A stretch of DNA of 64,000 bases, from contig CAVYDJ010000003.1 in NCBI GenBank assembly GCA_963767285.1, positions 461,476 to 525,475 of the forward strand, read 5' to 3'. The notes below the pieces were generated by a model that was given only the letters and a program-made list of their open reading frames with translations, made no database searches and was not told where the DNA came from. Each line of letters opens with the position of its first letter. Within the stretch, counting starts at the first letter, position 1. The stretch is from WHSW01 sp963767285. GTDB lineage: Bacteria > Actinomycetota > Thermoleophilia > Solirubrobacterales > 70-9. Positions 1-7,791 of the stretch are shown here, piece after piece. A program made the translations under genes and the position numbers.

Positions 1-1025
1 GTGATGAACAGCTCGCGCCGCGCGAAGCGACCGAGCTCGCTGGGCGGGCTCAGCAGCGCGTCCGCGACCGCGATGTTGGCGCGCAGCTGGTCGGGCTCGC
101 CGACCTGGTTCCAGCACGCGAGGTTCGCGGCGAGGCGCGCGGTGGGGCCGACCCGGCCGGACTCGGGCAGCAGCTCGGCGGCCGGCGTCCCGACCACCCG
201 TTCGGCCGCCAGGGCGGCCGCCGCAAGGGGCCGGCGCAGCCGCGGATACTCGGACCGGTGGAGCTCCAGCGCCGGGTCTTGCTCACGGGCGTGCAGCTCG
301 AACCAGGCGGCGATGTCGACGGCCGCGCGCAGTCCGTAGAACCCGTCCCGCGCGTAGAACAGCATGAGCGCCGCGAGGTCGTCGCGGGGCTCCGGCTCGA
401 GGAAACCCCGATGTTCGCGGCTGCGAACGAGGAGGTCTTCGGAGAAGCGGCTCTCGTACCAGTGGACCCGCCAGTGCAGGTCGATCCGCGGGAGTTCCGC
501 CGCCCGGCTTCGCAGGACCAGGTGGATGTCCGGCAGGCCGTGGCTGCGCAGAGGCGTCGGCTCGACGGCGTACCCGAGCCCGCCGAGGGCGTCGGCCGCG
601 GCGCCGAGATCGTCCCCGGGCACCAGGAGATCGACGTCGTTGGAGAGGCGGAAGCCGGTGTCGCCGTGCAGCCGCGTGGCCAGCAGCGGCCCCTTGAGGA
701 CCATGGCGGCGATGCCGGCCGCCTCGAGACGCTCGACGAACCGCGCGCTCAGCGCCTCGAGCGCCAGGCCGCGCGCGCGATTGGCCTCGAGGTCGGCCTC
801 GACGGCCTCGACGAAGGCCGGCGGCGCGTCGTCGGGACCCCAGATCGCGATCGCGCGCGAGCCCAGCAGCGCGAGGAGCCGCTGGTCGGACAGCGCGCGC
901 GCAAGGGCGGTGGGGTCGCACGCGCGGAGCGCATCGCGGGTGCCCTCGGCCGAGCCCGCGGCGGTCCGCGCGAGCCGGCGAACGGCGACCAGTTCCGGCT
1001 TCGCCGGGTCGGACACCGAGGTCAT
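1..1025 (-). CDS. Nucleotidyltransferase-family protein of the lasso locus (partial, runs off left edge)
   Basis: This open frame starts at an ATG at 1025 and has no stop before the window edge, so at least 341 residues are coded. The N-terminal third is helical and Ala-rich. A nucleotidyltransferase core follows, with the sequence MVLKGPLLATRLHGDTGFRLSNDVDLLVP: the GDTGFR..ND(V)D(L)L pattern supplies the metal-binding acidic pair of this fold (compare the family called uncharacterised nucleotidyltransferase, NTP_transf_5). A later IDLHWRVHW stretch is also typical. It lies 37 bp downstream of the lasso precursor on the same strand. Nucleotidyltransferases of this kind recur in lasso clusters that carry an HprK-like kinase, so a tailoring role (nucleotidylation or phosphate extension on the peptide) is an inference from context. 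A housekeeping role is possible but less likely. Confidence 0.75.
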   Translation of the reverse strand, partial: MTSVSDPAKPELVAVRRLARTAAGSAEGTRDALRACDPTALARALSDQRLLALLGSRAIAIWGPDDAPPAFVEAVEADLEANRARGLALEALSARFVERLEAAGIAAMVLKGPLLATRLHGDTGFRLSNDVDLLVPGDDLGAAADALGGLGYAVEPTPLRSHGLPDIHLVLRSRAAELPRIDLHWRVHWYESRFSEDLLVRSREHRGFLEPEPRDDLAALMLFYARDGFYGLRAAVDIAAWFELHAREQDPALELHRSEYPRLRRPLAAAALAAERVVGTPAAELLPESGRVGPTARLAANLACWNQVGEPDQLRANIAVADALLSPPSELGRFARRELFI

Positions 1026-1062
1026 TTGATCTGCCGCTAGGCGGAAGGCCGGGCGGCCGAAA

Positions 1063-1194
1063 CTACGAGAACGTCAGGTCACGCTTCGGGGTCATGACCG
1101 GGAAGTCGCGGTCGGTGTAGTCACCGTCCATCTGCCCGGCCGTGAGCTCCTCGAGCTTGCCGAAGTCCTCGATCGTGGGCGTCTCGTACTGCAT
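1063..1194 (-). CDS. Lasso peptide precursor (A), 43 residues
   Basis: The small ORF has an ATG at 1194 and a TAG at 1063. Its leader begins MQYETPTIEDFGKLEELTA and carries the lasso leader pattern Y-x-x-P-x-[I/L]...[F/L]G...LT, which is read by the PqqD-like B1 protein. The conserved Thr sits at position -2 if the core begins at Gly20. The predicted ring is GQMDGDYTD, a macrolactam from Gly1 to Asp9, which is a standard nine-residue ring. The predicted tail is RDFPVMTPKRDLTFS. The last residue is Ser, the residue phosphorylated in paeninodin-type lasso peptides whose clusters carry an HprK-like kinase, as this one does. The gene lies between the cyclase gene and the nucleotidyltransferase gene, not first in the operon as is common. 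There is no strong Shine-Dalgarno sequence. The ring and cleavage site are predicted from family rules. Confidence 0.88.
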   Translation of the reverse strand: MQYETPTIEDFGKLEELTAGQMDGDYTDRDFPVMTPKRDLTFS

Positions 1195-1202
1195 CCCGCG
1201 TA

Positions 1203-1208
1203 TCTATA
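1203..1208 (-). promoter_or_regulatory. Possible -10 element just upstream of the lasso precursor
   Basis: Read on the minus strand this is TATAGA, 8 nt before the precursor ATG and inside the 51-bp gap after the cyclase gene. It stands out in very GC-rich surroundings. No convincing -35 hexamer lies 16-18 nt further upstream. If real, it would give the precursor its own near-leaderless transcript and more precursor than enzyme mRNA. The motif is short and could occur by chance. Confidence 0.25.
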
Positions 1209-1245
1209 GCCGCTGTCGCGCTCGGGCGCGCCGGTTCCCCTCCCC

Positions 1246-3042
1246 TCAGCCGAGCGTCCGCCGCGCCCAAAGACATGCGGTGGCGACGCGCCATCCGATG
1301 AGCGACCGGGCCGGTCCCGTGATCGCGTCGAGCCCGCCGGGTCGAAGCGCCCACGCCACCGCTTCGCCGGGCTCGGTGAGCATGCGCGCGAGGGAGTCGG
1401 AGTCCGGGCCGGCGAGCGCCTCGTCGAGCAGCCCGTTGAAGAACGGCTTGCGGTCCGAGAGCCGGACGGCGTCGGGGATCAACCCGCGGACGGCCGCGCG
1501 GGCGAGGGGCCGGTCGTGGTCGGGGTCGAAGCCGAGCTGCGGGGGCAGGGACAGCATCAGCTCGACCAGCGCGAGATCACGCCACGGATGGACGACCTCG
1601 AACCCACCGCGCCCGCCCGCACGGCCGCCCTCGTCCTGCACCGCCATCCGATCGGGGCCGTCGACGAGCGAGAACGCCAGCGACCGCCACCAGCGCGGCC
1701 CGTCGAGCGACTTCCACGCGTCCCGTCCCGCGGCGGGATCGAGCAGTGCCTGGGCCTCCTCGGAGAGCCAAGGCGCCGGTGAGCGCCCGCGGTTTCGCAG
1801 CCTCCGCAGGCGGCGATGCAGCGCCGGCGGCAGGGCGCCGCGCCCGCCGTAGTGCGCGATCGCGCGGATGACCCGCCGCGGCCTCGGGTCGGGGCCCATG
1901 CCGGGGAGCCGGCGGGCCTGTGAGAGCAGCGCGTCGATCCGCCCGGTGGCCAGGAGATCGGCGAGGAGCGGGGGCGAGCATCCGAAGAGCTCGTCGCCGC
2001 CGTCCCCGTCGAGCATCACGTCGATGCCGTCCCGTCGGGCGGCCTCGTAGAGCGGCTCCCAGGCAAACCAGTTCGGCGACGAGGGCGGCAGCGCCCAGGC
2101 CTCGATGTACTCCGCCGCCGCCGCGAGCGCGCTGCCGCCGGCGAACGACAGCCGGTCGACGTCGAGCCCGAGCTGGTCCTCCAGGGCCGCGATCGCCCCC
2201 GATTCGTCGATCAGCGGATGGGACGGGAACACCTGCGAGTAGGCACGGAAGGGGCGCTCCAGCCCCCGCGCGAACCCCGCGACGCAGGCGGAGTCGAGGC
2301 CCCCGCTCAGCATGACCCCGGGGCGGTCCGCGCCCCGCAGCGCGCGCTCGACCGCGCCGCGCATCCCTTCGCGCACCGCAAGCGCCGCGTCTGAGCGATC
2401 GATCGCCTGCGGCTCGCGATATGCCGGTTCCCACCAGCGCCGCACCTCGGCGCGACCATCAGCCAGCTCGAGCAGGCGCCCGGCTTGCAGGCGGGAGACG
2501 CCCGCGAAGGGGGTCCGTCCTTCCGGCGCGGGTCGCCGCGCCAGCCAATGGGCGAGCGCGACCCGATCGGGCTCCGGCGGTGTGTCCGTCGCCGCGAGGA
2601 GGTCGCGGATCTCCGACCCGACGACGTGGCCGCCTCCGCAGGCCCGGTAATGGACCGGGCGACCGCCGAGCTGGTCGCGGGCGACTATCCCCGCCCGCGC
2701 CTGCCGGTCCCACAGGAGCACGGCAAAAGCGCCCCGGAGGCGATCGAGGACGGCCGCGCCCAGGCGCTCATAGCCACGCGCGAGGACCGTCGGCTCGTCG
2801 CCCTCGACCTCGAGCTCCGCGGCGAGGGCTTCGAGCCCCTCGATCGATCCGTCGATCAGGCAGAGGACCCGGTCGGACCCCGGAGACCCGGCATCGGGGG
2901 GTGCGTGCCAGGCCAGCTCGAGGCCCGGAGCGGCGGTCACCGCCGCCGTGGTTGTTTGCTCGAGCGCGGCACGCAGGCGCTCGGCGCCCTCGCGCCGTCC
3001 CGCGTCGGCGGCGATGCGGGCGAGAAAGGGGCGCGAGCTCAA
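1246..3042 (-). CDS. Lasso macrocyclase (C), asparagine synthetase-like
   Basis: This enzyme would activate the Asp9 side chain of the core as an acyl-AMP and close the ring with the N-terminal amine of Gly1. The N-terminal ~210 residues resemble the glutaminase-type domain of AsnB (DRLRGAFAVLLWD, ARDQLGGRPVHY) but lack the Cys2 nucleophile, as is usual for lasso cyclases. The synthetase domain has the ATP PP-loop SGGLDS (in GVMLSGGLDSACVAGF) and the DGDGGDELFG motif. The start is chosen as TTG at 3042, because it overlaps the TGA of the upstream protease gene by four bases (TTGA) and a GGAG lies just before it. The frame stays open far upstream, but only as a shadow of other genes. The length is about 598 residues, normal for the family. 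Confidence 0.9.
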   Translation of the reverse strand: MSSRPFLARIAADAGRREGAERLRAALEQTTTAAVTAAPGLELAWHAPPDAGSPGSDRVLCLIDGSIEGLEALAAELEVEGDEPTVLARGYERLGAAVLDRLRGAFAVLLWDRQARAGIVARDQLGGRPVHYRACGGGHVVGSEIRDLLAATDTPPEPDRVALAHWLARRPAPEGRTPFAGVSRLQAGRLLELADGRAEVRRWWEPAYREPQAIDRSDAALAVREGMRGAVERALRGADRPGVMLSGGLDSACVAGFARGLERPFRAYSQVFPSHPLIDESGAIAALEDQLGLDVDRLSFAGGSALAAAAEYIEAWALPPSSPNWFAWEPLYEAARRDGIDVMLDGDGGDELFGCSPPLLADLLATGRIDALLSQARRLPGMGPDPRPRRVIRAIAHYGGRGALPPALHRRLRRLRNRGRSPAPWLSEEAQALLDPAAGRDAWKSLDGPRWWRSLAFSLVDGPDRMAVQDEGGRAGGRGGFEVVHPWRDLALVELMLSLPPQLGFDPDHDRPLARAAVRGLIPDAVRLSDRKPFFNGLLDEALAGPDSDSLARMLTEPGEAVAWALRPGGLDAITGPARSLIGWRVATACLWARRTLG

Positions 3043-3470
3043 AGCTCCGCGAGGCGCTCGAGGGGCGGGCGGCCGGGCTCGATCAGCGCGGTGCCGTCGT
3101 GCTCGACCCACGCGTGGGCGGCAAGGCGCTCGCCGGGGTGCACGGCGAGCACCAGGTTCGTCTCGATCCCGCGCCGGCTGAGGAGGCCGGTCAGCACCAG
3201 CGAGCGGACCAGGCAGCGCCCGTCGGCCGGGAGCGCGGAGAGCGTCCTGGTCGTGATGGCGCCAAGGGCCTGGCCGACGAAGCGCGGGTCGCCTGGGCCT
3301 GCGATCGCGATGCCCGCCGGCCTTCGCAGCCCCGCCAGCGCCGTGGGAAGGTCGTCGCGGCGCAGCCGCCACCGCGCCCGCGCGTACAGGCCGAGGATCT
3401 CCCCGACGAGGCGCGCCTTCTCGAGGCCGGTGAGCCGGGACGCCTGGGAGGGGATCACGGGGCGGGGCAC
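3039..3470 (-). CDS. Lasso leader peptidase (B2), transglutaminase-like
   Basis: The protein has 143 residues, typical of stand-alone lasso B2 proteins of the microcin J25 McjB C-terminal type. The Cys-His-Asp triad is visible as GRCLVRSLVL (Cys), AAHAWVE (His) and VEHDG (Asp), in the expected order and spacing. It would remove the leader after the -1 Ala of the precursor, with leader recognition provided by the separate B1 protein. The stop codon overlaps the TTG start proposed for the cyclase, and the start lies 6 bp after the kinase stop. This is tight operon spacing consistent with translational coupling. Confidence 0.9.
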   Translation of the reverse strand: MPRPVIPSQASRLTGLEKARLVGEILGLYARARWRLRRDDLPTALAGLRRPAGIAIAGPGDPRFVGQALGAITTRTLSALPADGRCLVRSLVLTGLLSRRGIETNLVLAVHPGERLAAHAWVEHDGTALIEPGRPPLERLAEL

Positions 3471-3476
3471 CTCCGC

Positions 3477-4430
3477 TTAGCTCCCGGCGGCCGTGGCGTG
3501 CTCCCAGATCGCCTCCGCGACCGGGGCGGCGCCGGCGTCGTAGTCCGCCTCGATCCGCCAGATCGGCACGGTGGCCTCGAGGCGCGCGCAGAGGTCGAGC
3601 AGGCCGACCAGGCGCCGGCGCGACTCGACCCCGGCGATGAACGCGCTCGCCAGCAGGCGTCGCGGGTCGGCTCCGGGCTCGAGGCGTCCCCGGGCTCTCC
3701 CCGAGGCCCGCTCCAGGAAGTAGAGCCCGCCGAGCGGGACCGGACGGGTCTCGCGCTCGACCGCCATGTACGTCTTCCCCGAGCGCCCGAGGACGCGTCC
3801 CAGCCGGCGGCGCTCCGCCGGCTCGAGGGCGTCGCGCTCCGCCGGGCGGAGGGCGACGATCGCCGGCCCGGGGTGGGCCACGACCCGCCCGCCGCCGTCG
3901 GTCAGGGCCAGTACGTCGTCGGTGATGAACCCCGCCCCGTGGAGCATCAGACGGACGGCGACCGAGGTCTTGCCGTAGCCGCTGCCGGCGACCACCGCCA
4001 CGGCGTGGTCTCCGACCCGCACCGCGCTCGCATGGAACAGCTCGCGCCCGCGCAGCAGCGCGGCCCAGGGCAGGACCCTGCCAACCAGGAACCGCTGCCA
4101 GCGCCACGCCTCCACCGCCGGCGGCGCGCAGAGGACCCGGTCCCCGGAGGGGGAGATCAGCGCGGTGCCGAAGTGGCGCGCGTACAGGAGGTACCCGCCA
4201 CCGGCGTCGCGGTCGATCGTCCGGTCGGGCCGCCGGCCGCGCCGCGACAGCGTCTCCTCCTGGAGGCGCTCGGCCGCCCCGGCGTCCCAGCGGTCGGCGA
4301 TCGTTGCCTCCGGCACGCGCTCGACGCACGTTCGGGGCAGGCGCCCCGCCCCCTCGGGGAGCCCGGGGGCCTCGAACGTCGCCTCGACGTTGATGCCGAA
4401 CGCATGGCTGCGAAGCGCCCTAGTCGCCAT
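3477..4430 (-). CDS. HPr-kinase-like lasso peptide tailoring kinase (K)
   Basis: The protein has 317 residues. The P-loop is AGSGYGKTS (about residues 154-162), preceded by the hydrophobic strand AVAVV. The acidic pair FITDDVLAL follows, matching the second phosphate/metal site of HprK-type folds. The N-terminal half (ADRWDAG...LLYARHFGTALISPSG...) looks like a substrate or scaffold domain rather than a CBS or HPr-binding region. HprK-like proteins inside lasso operons phosphorylate the C-terminal Ser of the peptide (paeninodin group). The precursor here ends in Ser, so the match between enzyme and substrate is direct. The gene overlaps the end of B1 by 11 bp. Confidence 0.85.
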   Translation of the reverse strand: MATRALRSHAFGINVEATFEAPGLPEGAGRLPRTCVERVPEATIADRWDAGAAERLQEETLSRRGRRPDRTIDRDAGGGYLLYARHFGTALISPSGDRVLCAPPAVEAWRWQRFLVGRVLPWAALLRGRELFHASAVRVGDHAVAVVAGSGYGKTSVAVRLMLHGAGFITDDVLALTDGGGRVVAHPGPAIVALRPAERDALEPAERRRLGRVLGRSGKTYMAVERETRPVPLGGLYFLERASGRARGRLEPGADPRRLLASAFIAGVESRRRLVGLLDLCARLEATVPIWRIEADYDAGAAPVAEAIWEHATAAGS

Positions 4431-4725
4431 CGCCCGCGTCAGCGACGATCAGCCCCCGGTCCGCGAGGTCCTGCAGCAGCCTCTCGAGGTCGCCCTCGAT
4501 CACGGCCGCGGGCTGGTCGTAGGCGGCGGCGAGGCCTGGGACCGCGTCGCGGGGCGTCGCCGCCTCGGCGCTCGCCTCGACCATCCTCATCGCCACCTGG
4601 TTGAGCCCGTGGTAGCTGCCCGTCTGCAGGTTCAGGAGCACGGTCTGCTTCTCGAACGCGCGCGAGACGACGTGGTCGGGAACCTCGACGCGACGGTCGA
4701 GGATCGACGGCGAGCCCGCGTTCAT
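4420..4725 (-). CDS. PqqD-family leader-recognition protein (lasso B1)
   Basis: The protein has 101 residues starting at ATG 4725 (MNAGSPSILDRRVEVPDHVV). It has the PqqD/RRE shape: early strands (TVLLNLQTGSYHGLN), then a winged-helix part (VAMRMVEASAEAATPRDAVPGLAAAYD) and a last helix (LERLLQDLADRGLIV). This protein binds the precursor leader through its YxxP motif and presents it to B2 and C. The gene is the first of the tailoring set on this strand. Only 52 bp separate it from the stop of the secreted protein upstream. No clear Shine-Dalgarno is visible, so it may be read from an upstream transcript. Confidence 0.85.
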   Translation of the reverse strand: MNAGSPSILDRRVEVPDHVVSRAFEKQTVLLNLQTGSYHGLNQVAMRMVEASAEAATPRDAVPGLAAAYDQPAAVIEGDLERLLQDLADRGLIVADAGDGD

Positions 4726-4777
4726 CGCGGCGATGGTAAGGCCAATCCGGCAGGGAGAACGCCGCCCGCCCGGTCCG

Positions 4778-6295
4778 TCAGCGGATCCTGAAGCCTCGCG
4801 TTGCGCGAGCCTTCGAATGGCTTCCGTCGCCGGCGTAGCGCGCGACCACGGCGTAGCGCCCCTGGCGCTTGTCCCTGGCCAGCTCGAAGGCGGCGCGGAA
4901 CTTGCCGTTCCGCACGGCGGCTTGCTTGGCCTTCCGGCCGCGGGTGAGCCCGGCGCAGCGACAGGAGATCGTGATCGTCCCCGTGATCGGCGGCCGGACC
5001 TTGCCACGGATGACCAGCTTGCGCCCCGTGACCTTCGGCCTGGCGAGCCGCACGCGAACGCGAGCGTTCGGGCCGTTGGCGGTGGACGTCCCGGAGCCCG
5101 CAAACGGCCAGCCCTCGGGCTGCTGGCACTCGCGGACCGGGTCCGAGCAGGCCGTGCCCCGCTGCAGCATCTGCAGGCTCTCCCACGGGAACTCCCGCAT
5201 GAACTGCGCCGTCGAGGGCTGTTTCGGATCGCTCGTGAAGAGCCCCTCCGGCCCGTAGTAGGGGTCGCCGCCCGCGGGATGCCCGCGCCAGCCCTCCGCG
5301 TAGAAGCTGAGGCCGCTGCCGGTGGTGTTGTTGAGGACCATGCCGTAGTCCTGGACCGCCTCGGCGATCATGCGCACGATCGGGTGCTCGATCAGCTTGA
5401 CGTCGAAATCGGGGTCCAGGCGAAAGCGCGCGCCCTGCGGGACGTCGGCGCAGTACTCGCCGGCGGCGCCGCGGCAGCGCCCGTCGGTGCGCTGGGCCGG
5501 ATACCACCACTGGTTCGCGCCGTTGGTCCAGGTCGAGAACACGAGCGCGTGCCCGATGACCCCTGACCGCAGCTGGTCGATCGTGATCATCCCCGGCAGG
5601 TTGGGGATCGAGGACGAGGGCCCACCCCACGTATGAAGCTCCAGGAACGCGGCCGTGCCGCCGGTCCCCGGGGTGACCAGGTCCTCGTAGTGGCCCGGGC
5701 TCTGAGAGACGTTGGGGACCGCGCCGCCGTAGGCGGCATGCCAGAGGCCGGCGATGTCCTTGCGCGCGCGCCAGAACTCCCACATCGTGTCGCTGGACGG
5801 CTGATAGATGATCAGCTGGCCATCGGTCCCGACCGCGGGCTGCGCTTCCGGCGGAATGGGGACGCCGGCCAGGAACGTCGCGCGCAGGCTCGGGTCGCCG
5901 GCGTCGAGGATGACGGGAACCCGGGACTGGTCCGCCGGGACCGTGTACAGGATCGGCGCGTACGCGTCGTAATTGATCCCGGCGCGGAAGGTGAGCTTCT
6001 GGCAGAACCGCCGCTCGTCGTCCGTCCACTGCGTCTCGTCGGTCATCACGGCGCGACGGCAGTCGAACGGGGTGTGTGGAGCGACCCCGTAGGCCATGTT
6101 GCGAAGCTCCGCGACCAGCGCCGCGCTGTCGGGATCGATCGGCGCGTCCGGCGCGAGGGGCCGGCAGAAGAAACTGGACGGGAAGTAGCAATCGCCCGCG
6201 GCCGCGCGCGCCGGCGCCGCGCCCGGACCGGCCGCGGCCAGCGCGGCCGCCGCGGCCGCGAGCGCGATCAGAGCTATCGGCCTACGCGGATACAT
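4778..6295 (-). CDS. Secreted protein of unknown family, copy 1 (with C-terminal extension)
   Basis: The protein has 505 residues. A signal peptide (MYPRRPIALIALAAAAAALAAAG, cleavage near ARAAA) is followed by the family motif DCYFPSSFFC. Further blocks are shared with the two neighbouring paralogues: RAGINYDAYAP, QLIIYQPSSDTMWEFWRA, GHYED, HTWGGP, RSGVIGHALVF, YPAQRTDGRC, PQGARFRLDPD, QDYGMVLNNTTGSG and FYAEGWRGHP. Paired cysteines suggest disulfides. Only this copy has an extra ~100 residues (from GSGTSTANG) that form a basic beta-rich domain like those ending many actinobacterial surface proteins. I do not recognise an enzymatic motif. It lies directly upstream of the lasso genes on the same strand and may share their transcript. 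Confidence 0.8.
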   Translation of the reverse strand: MYPRRPIALIALAAAAAALAAAGPGAAPARAAAGDCYFPSSFFCRPLAPDAPIDPDSAALVAELRNMAYGVAPHTPFDCRRAVMTDETQWTDDERRFCQKLTFRAGINYDAYAPILYTVPADQSRVPVILDAGDPSLRATFLAGVPIPPEAQPAVGTDGQLIIYQPSSDTMWEFWRARKDIAGLWHAAYGGAVPNVSQSPGHYEDLVTPGTGGTAAFLELHTWGGPSSSIPNLPGMITIDQLRSGVIGHALVFSTWTNGANQWWYPAQRTDGRCRGAAGEYCADVPQGARFRLDPDFDVKLIEHPIVRMIAEAVQDYGMVLNNTTGSGLSFYAEGWRGHPAGGDPYYGPEGLFTSDPKQPSTAQFMREFPWESLQMLQRGTACSDPVRECQQPEGWPFAGSGTSTANGPNARVRVRLARPKVTGRKLVIRGKVRPPITGTITISCRCAGLTRGRKAKQAAVRNGKFRAAFELARDKRQGRYAVVARYAGDGSHSKARATRGFRIR

Positions 6296-6352
6296 ATGAC
6301 GCTCATCGGCACCCTCGACCCTACCCCTGAGGACCCATCGTGACGACGAAGA

Positions 6353-6380
6353 GGCGGGAGCCGCACGCGCGGCTCCCGCC
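6353..6380 (-). terminator. Strong hairpin after secreted paralogue copy 2
   Basis: A perfect 12-bp GC stem (GGCGGGAGCCGC paired with GCGGCTCCCGCC) with a 4-nt loop lies 38 bp beyond the stop of copy 2. It is followed on the minus strand by TCTTCGTCGT, a T-rich but not pure U tract. It most likely ends the copy 2 transcript and separates it from copy 1 and the lasso genes. It could also work on the plus strand, where no gene ends. Confidence 0.7.
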
Positions 6381-6417
6381 TTGAATGAACCCTCTCAGTG
6401 ACGCGTCAGCGCGCGGG

Positions 6418-7608
6418 TTACTTGTGGCGCCCGGCCCAGTCCGCGGGCTTCGCGCACTGGGCGGAGCTGGAGCAGGTCGTGCCGCCCTTCAGCATCTGCA
6501 GGCGCGACCACGGGAACGCCCGCATGAACTGCGTCGTCAACAGCTGCGCCGGGTCGGCCTTGAAGAGGCCCTCCGTCCCGTAGTAGGGGTTGACGGCCGG
6601 GACATGCCCGCGCCAGCCCTCGGCGTAGAAGCTGACGCCGCTGCCGGTCGTGTTGTTCAGGACCATGCCGTAGTCCTGGACCGCCTTCGCCATCATCCGC
6701 ACGACCGGATTGGCGAGCTTGGTGGTGTCGAACTTCGGGTCGAGCCGGAAGCGCGCTCCCTGCGGGATGTCGGAGCAGTACTGGAGGTCCGGGCCCTGGC
6801 AGCGACCGTCGGTGCGCTGCGCCGGGTAGACCCACTCCTTCGGCCGGTTGGCCCAGGTCGCGAAGACCAGCGCGTGTCCGATGACGCCCGACCGCAGCTG
6901 GTCGGTGGTGATCAGCCCCGGCAGGTTCGGGATCGAGGAGGACGGCCCGCCCCAGGTGTGGCGCTCGGCGTACCCGCCGCCGGCCTTGACGATGTCCTCG
7001 TAGTGGCCGGGGTTCTTCGAGACGTTGGGAATCACTCCGCCCCAGCTCGCGTGCCAGGTCCCCTTGATGTCCTTCTTGGCGCGCCAGAACTCCCACATCG
7101 TGTCGGTCGACGGCTGGTAGATGATCATCTGCCCGTCGGTTCCGCCCGCGGCCTGGGCCTCGTCCGGGATCGGAACGCCCGCTGCGAGCGTCGCCTTCAG
7201 GGACGTATCGTTGTTGTCGAGCACGACCGGAATCCGCGGCGCACCGGCCGCGACCGTGTAGAGCATGGGCGCGTAGTCGTCGTAGTTGATGCCCGCGCGG
7301 TAGGTGAGCTTGTCGCAGAACAGGTTCTCGTCGACCGTCCACTTCAGCGGGTTGTCGATCAGCACGGCGCGGGTGCAATCGAACAGGCCCTGCGGGTCGA
7401 CGCCCTGGGCCTGGTTGCGAAGCTGGGTCACCAGCGACGCGCTGTCGGGATCGAGCTTGGCCTTGGAATCGAGCTTCTTGCAGAAGAAGCTCGATGCGAA
7501 GTAGCACTGCGTGGTCGCCGCGGACGCCCCGGCGGGAGCGGCGAGCAGCGCCGTGGCGCAGACCCCCATCACGGCCACGAGGACGAAATTGCGCAGAAAC
7601 GGTCCCAT
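6418..7608 (-). CDS. Secreted protein of unknown family, copy 2
   Basis: The start is ATG 7608 (MGPFLRNFVLVAVMGVC), chosen because AAGGAG lies 6 nt upstream and a normal signal peptide follows. The open frame extends further upstream without these features. The mature part has 396 residues minus signal and begins near CYFASSFFC. It keeps all shared blocks of the family, including the FDCTRAV...FCDKLTY segment that copy 3 lacks, and ends shortly after the CSSSAQCAKP cysteine pair, without the C-terminal domain of copy 1. Function unknown. A small hairpin (GCGAGC/GCTCGC, 7626-7641) sits in the leader just before the ribosome site. Confidence 0.8.
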   Translation of the reverse strand: MGPFLRNFVLVAVMGVCATALLAAPAGASAATTQCYFASSFFCKKLDSKAKLDPDSASLVTQLRNQAQGVDPQGLFDCTRAVLIDNPLKWTVDENLFCDKLTYRAGINYDDYAPMLYTVAAGAPRIPVVLDNNDTSLKATLAAGVPIPDEAQAAGGTDGQMIIYQPSTDTMWEFWRAKKDIKGTWHASWGGVIPNVSKNPGHYEDIVKAGGGYAERHTWGGPSSSIPNLPGLITTDQLRSGVIGHALVFATWANRPKEWVYPAQRTDGRCQGPDLQYCSDIPQGARFRLDPKFDTTKLANPVVRMMAKAVQDYGMVLNNTTGSGVSFYAEGWRGHVPAVNPYYGTEGLFKADPAQLLTTQFMRAFPWSRLQMLKGGTTCSSSAQCAKPADWAGRHK

Positions 7609-7791
7609 AACACTCCTTGAAAATGGCGAGCGCCCGCTCGCGGCTTGAATCGCTGACCCCCTGTCAGCTCGGCCCCCGTGCACCCGTCACTCTCTCGTCT
7701 GGGACGCGTCGCTACAACCGCGCTATGCCGTACATCGGTTGCGGAGCACTACTGACGACGGTCCGGGTAGCGGACCTAGTGGAACGCGGTC

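Noticed and set aside
1246..4329. A single 1027-residue minus-strand frame covering cyclase and kinase region
   Set aside because: Only the part from 3042 downwards has protein-like sequence. The upstream part is Arg/Pro/Ala-rich shadow of the B2 and kinase genes.
2421..4604. Long plus-strand frame of 727 residues opposite the lasso genes
   Set aside because: Composition is Arg/Pro/Gly-rich with no domain; it is the antisense shadow of high-GC genes with a strong third-position bias.
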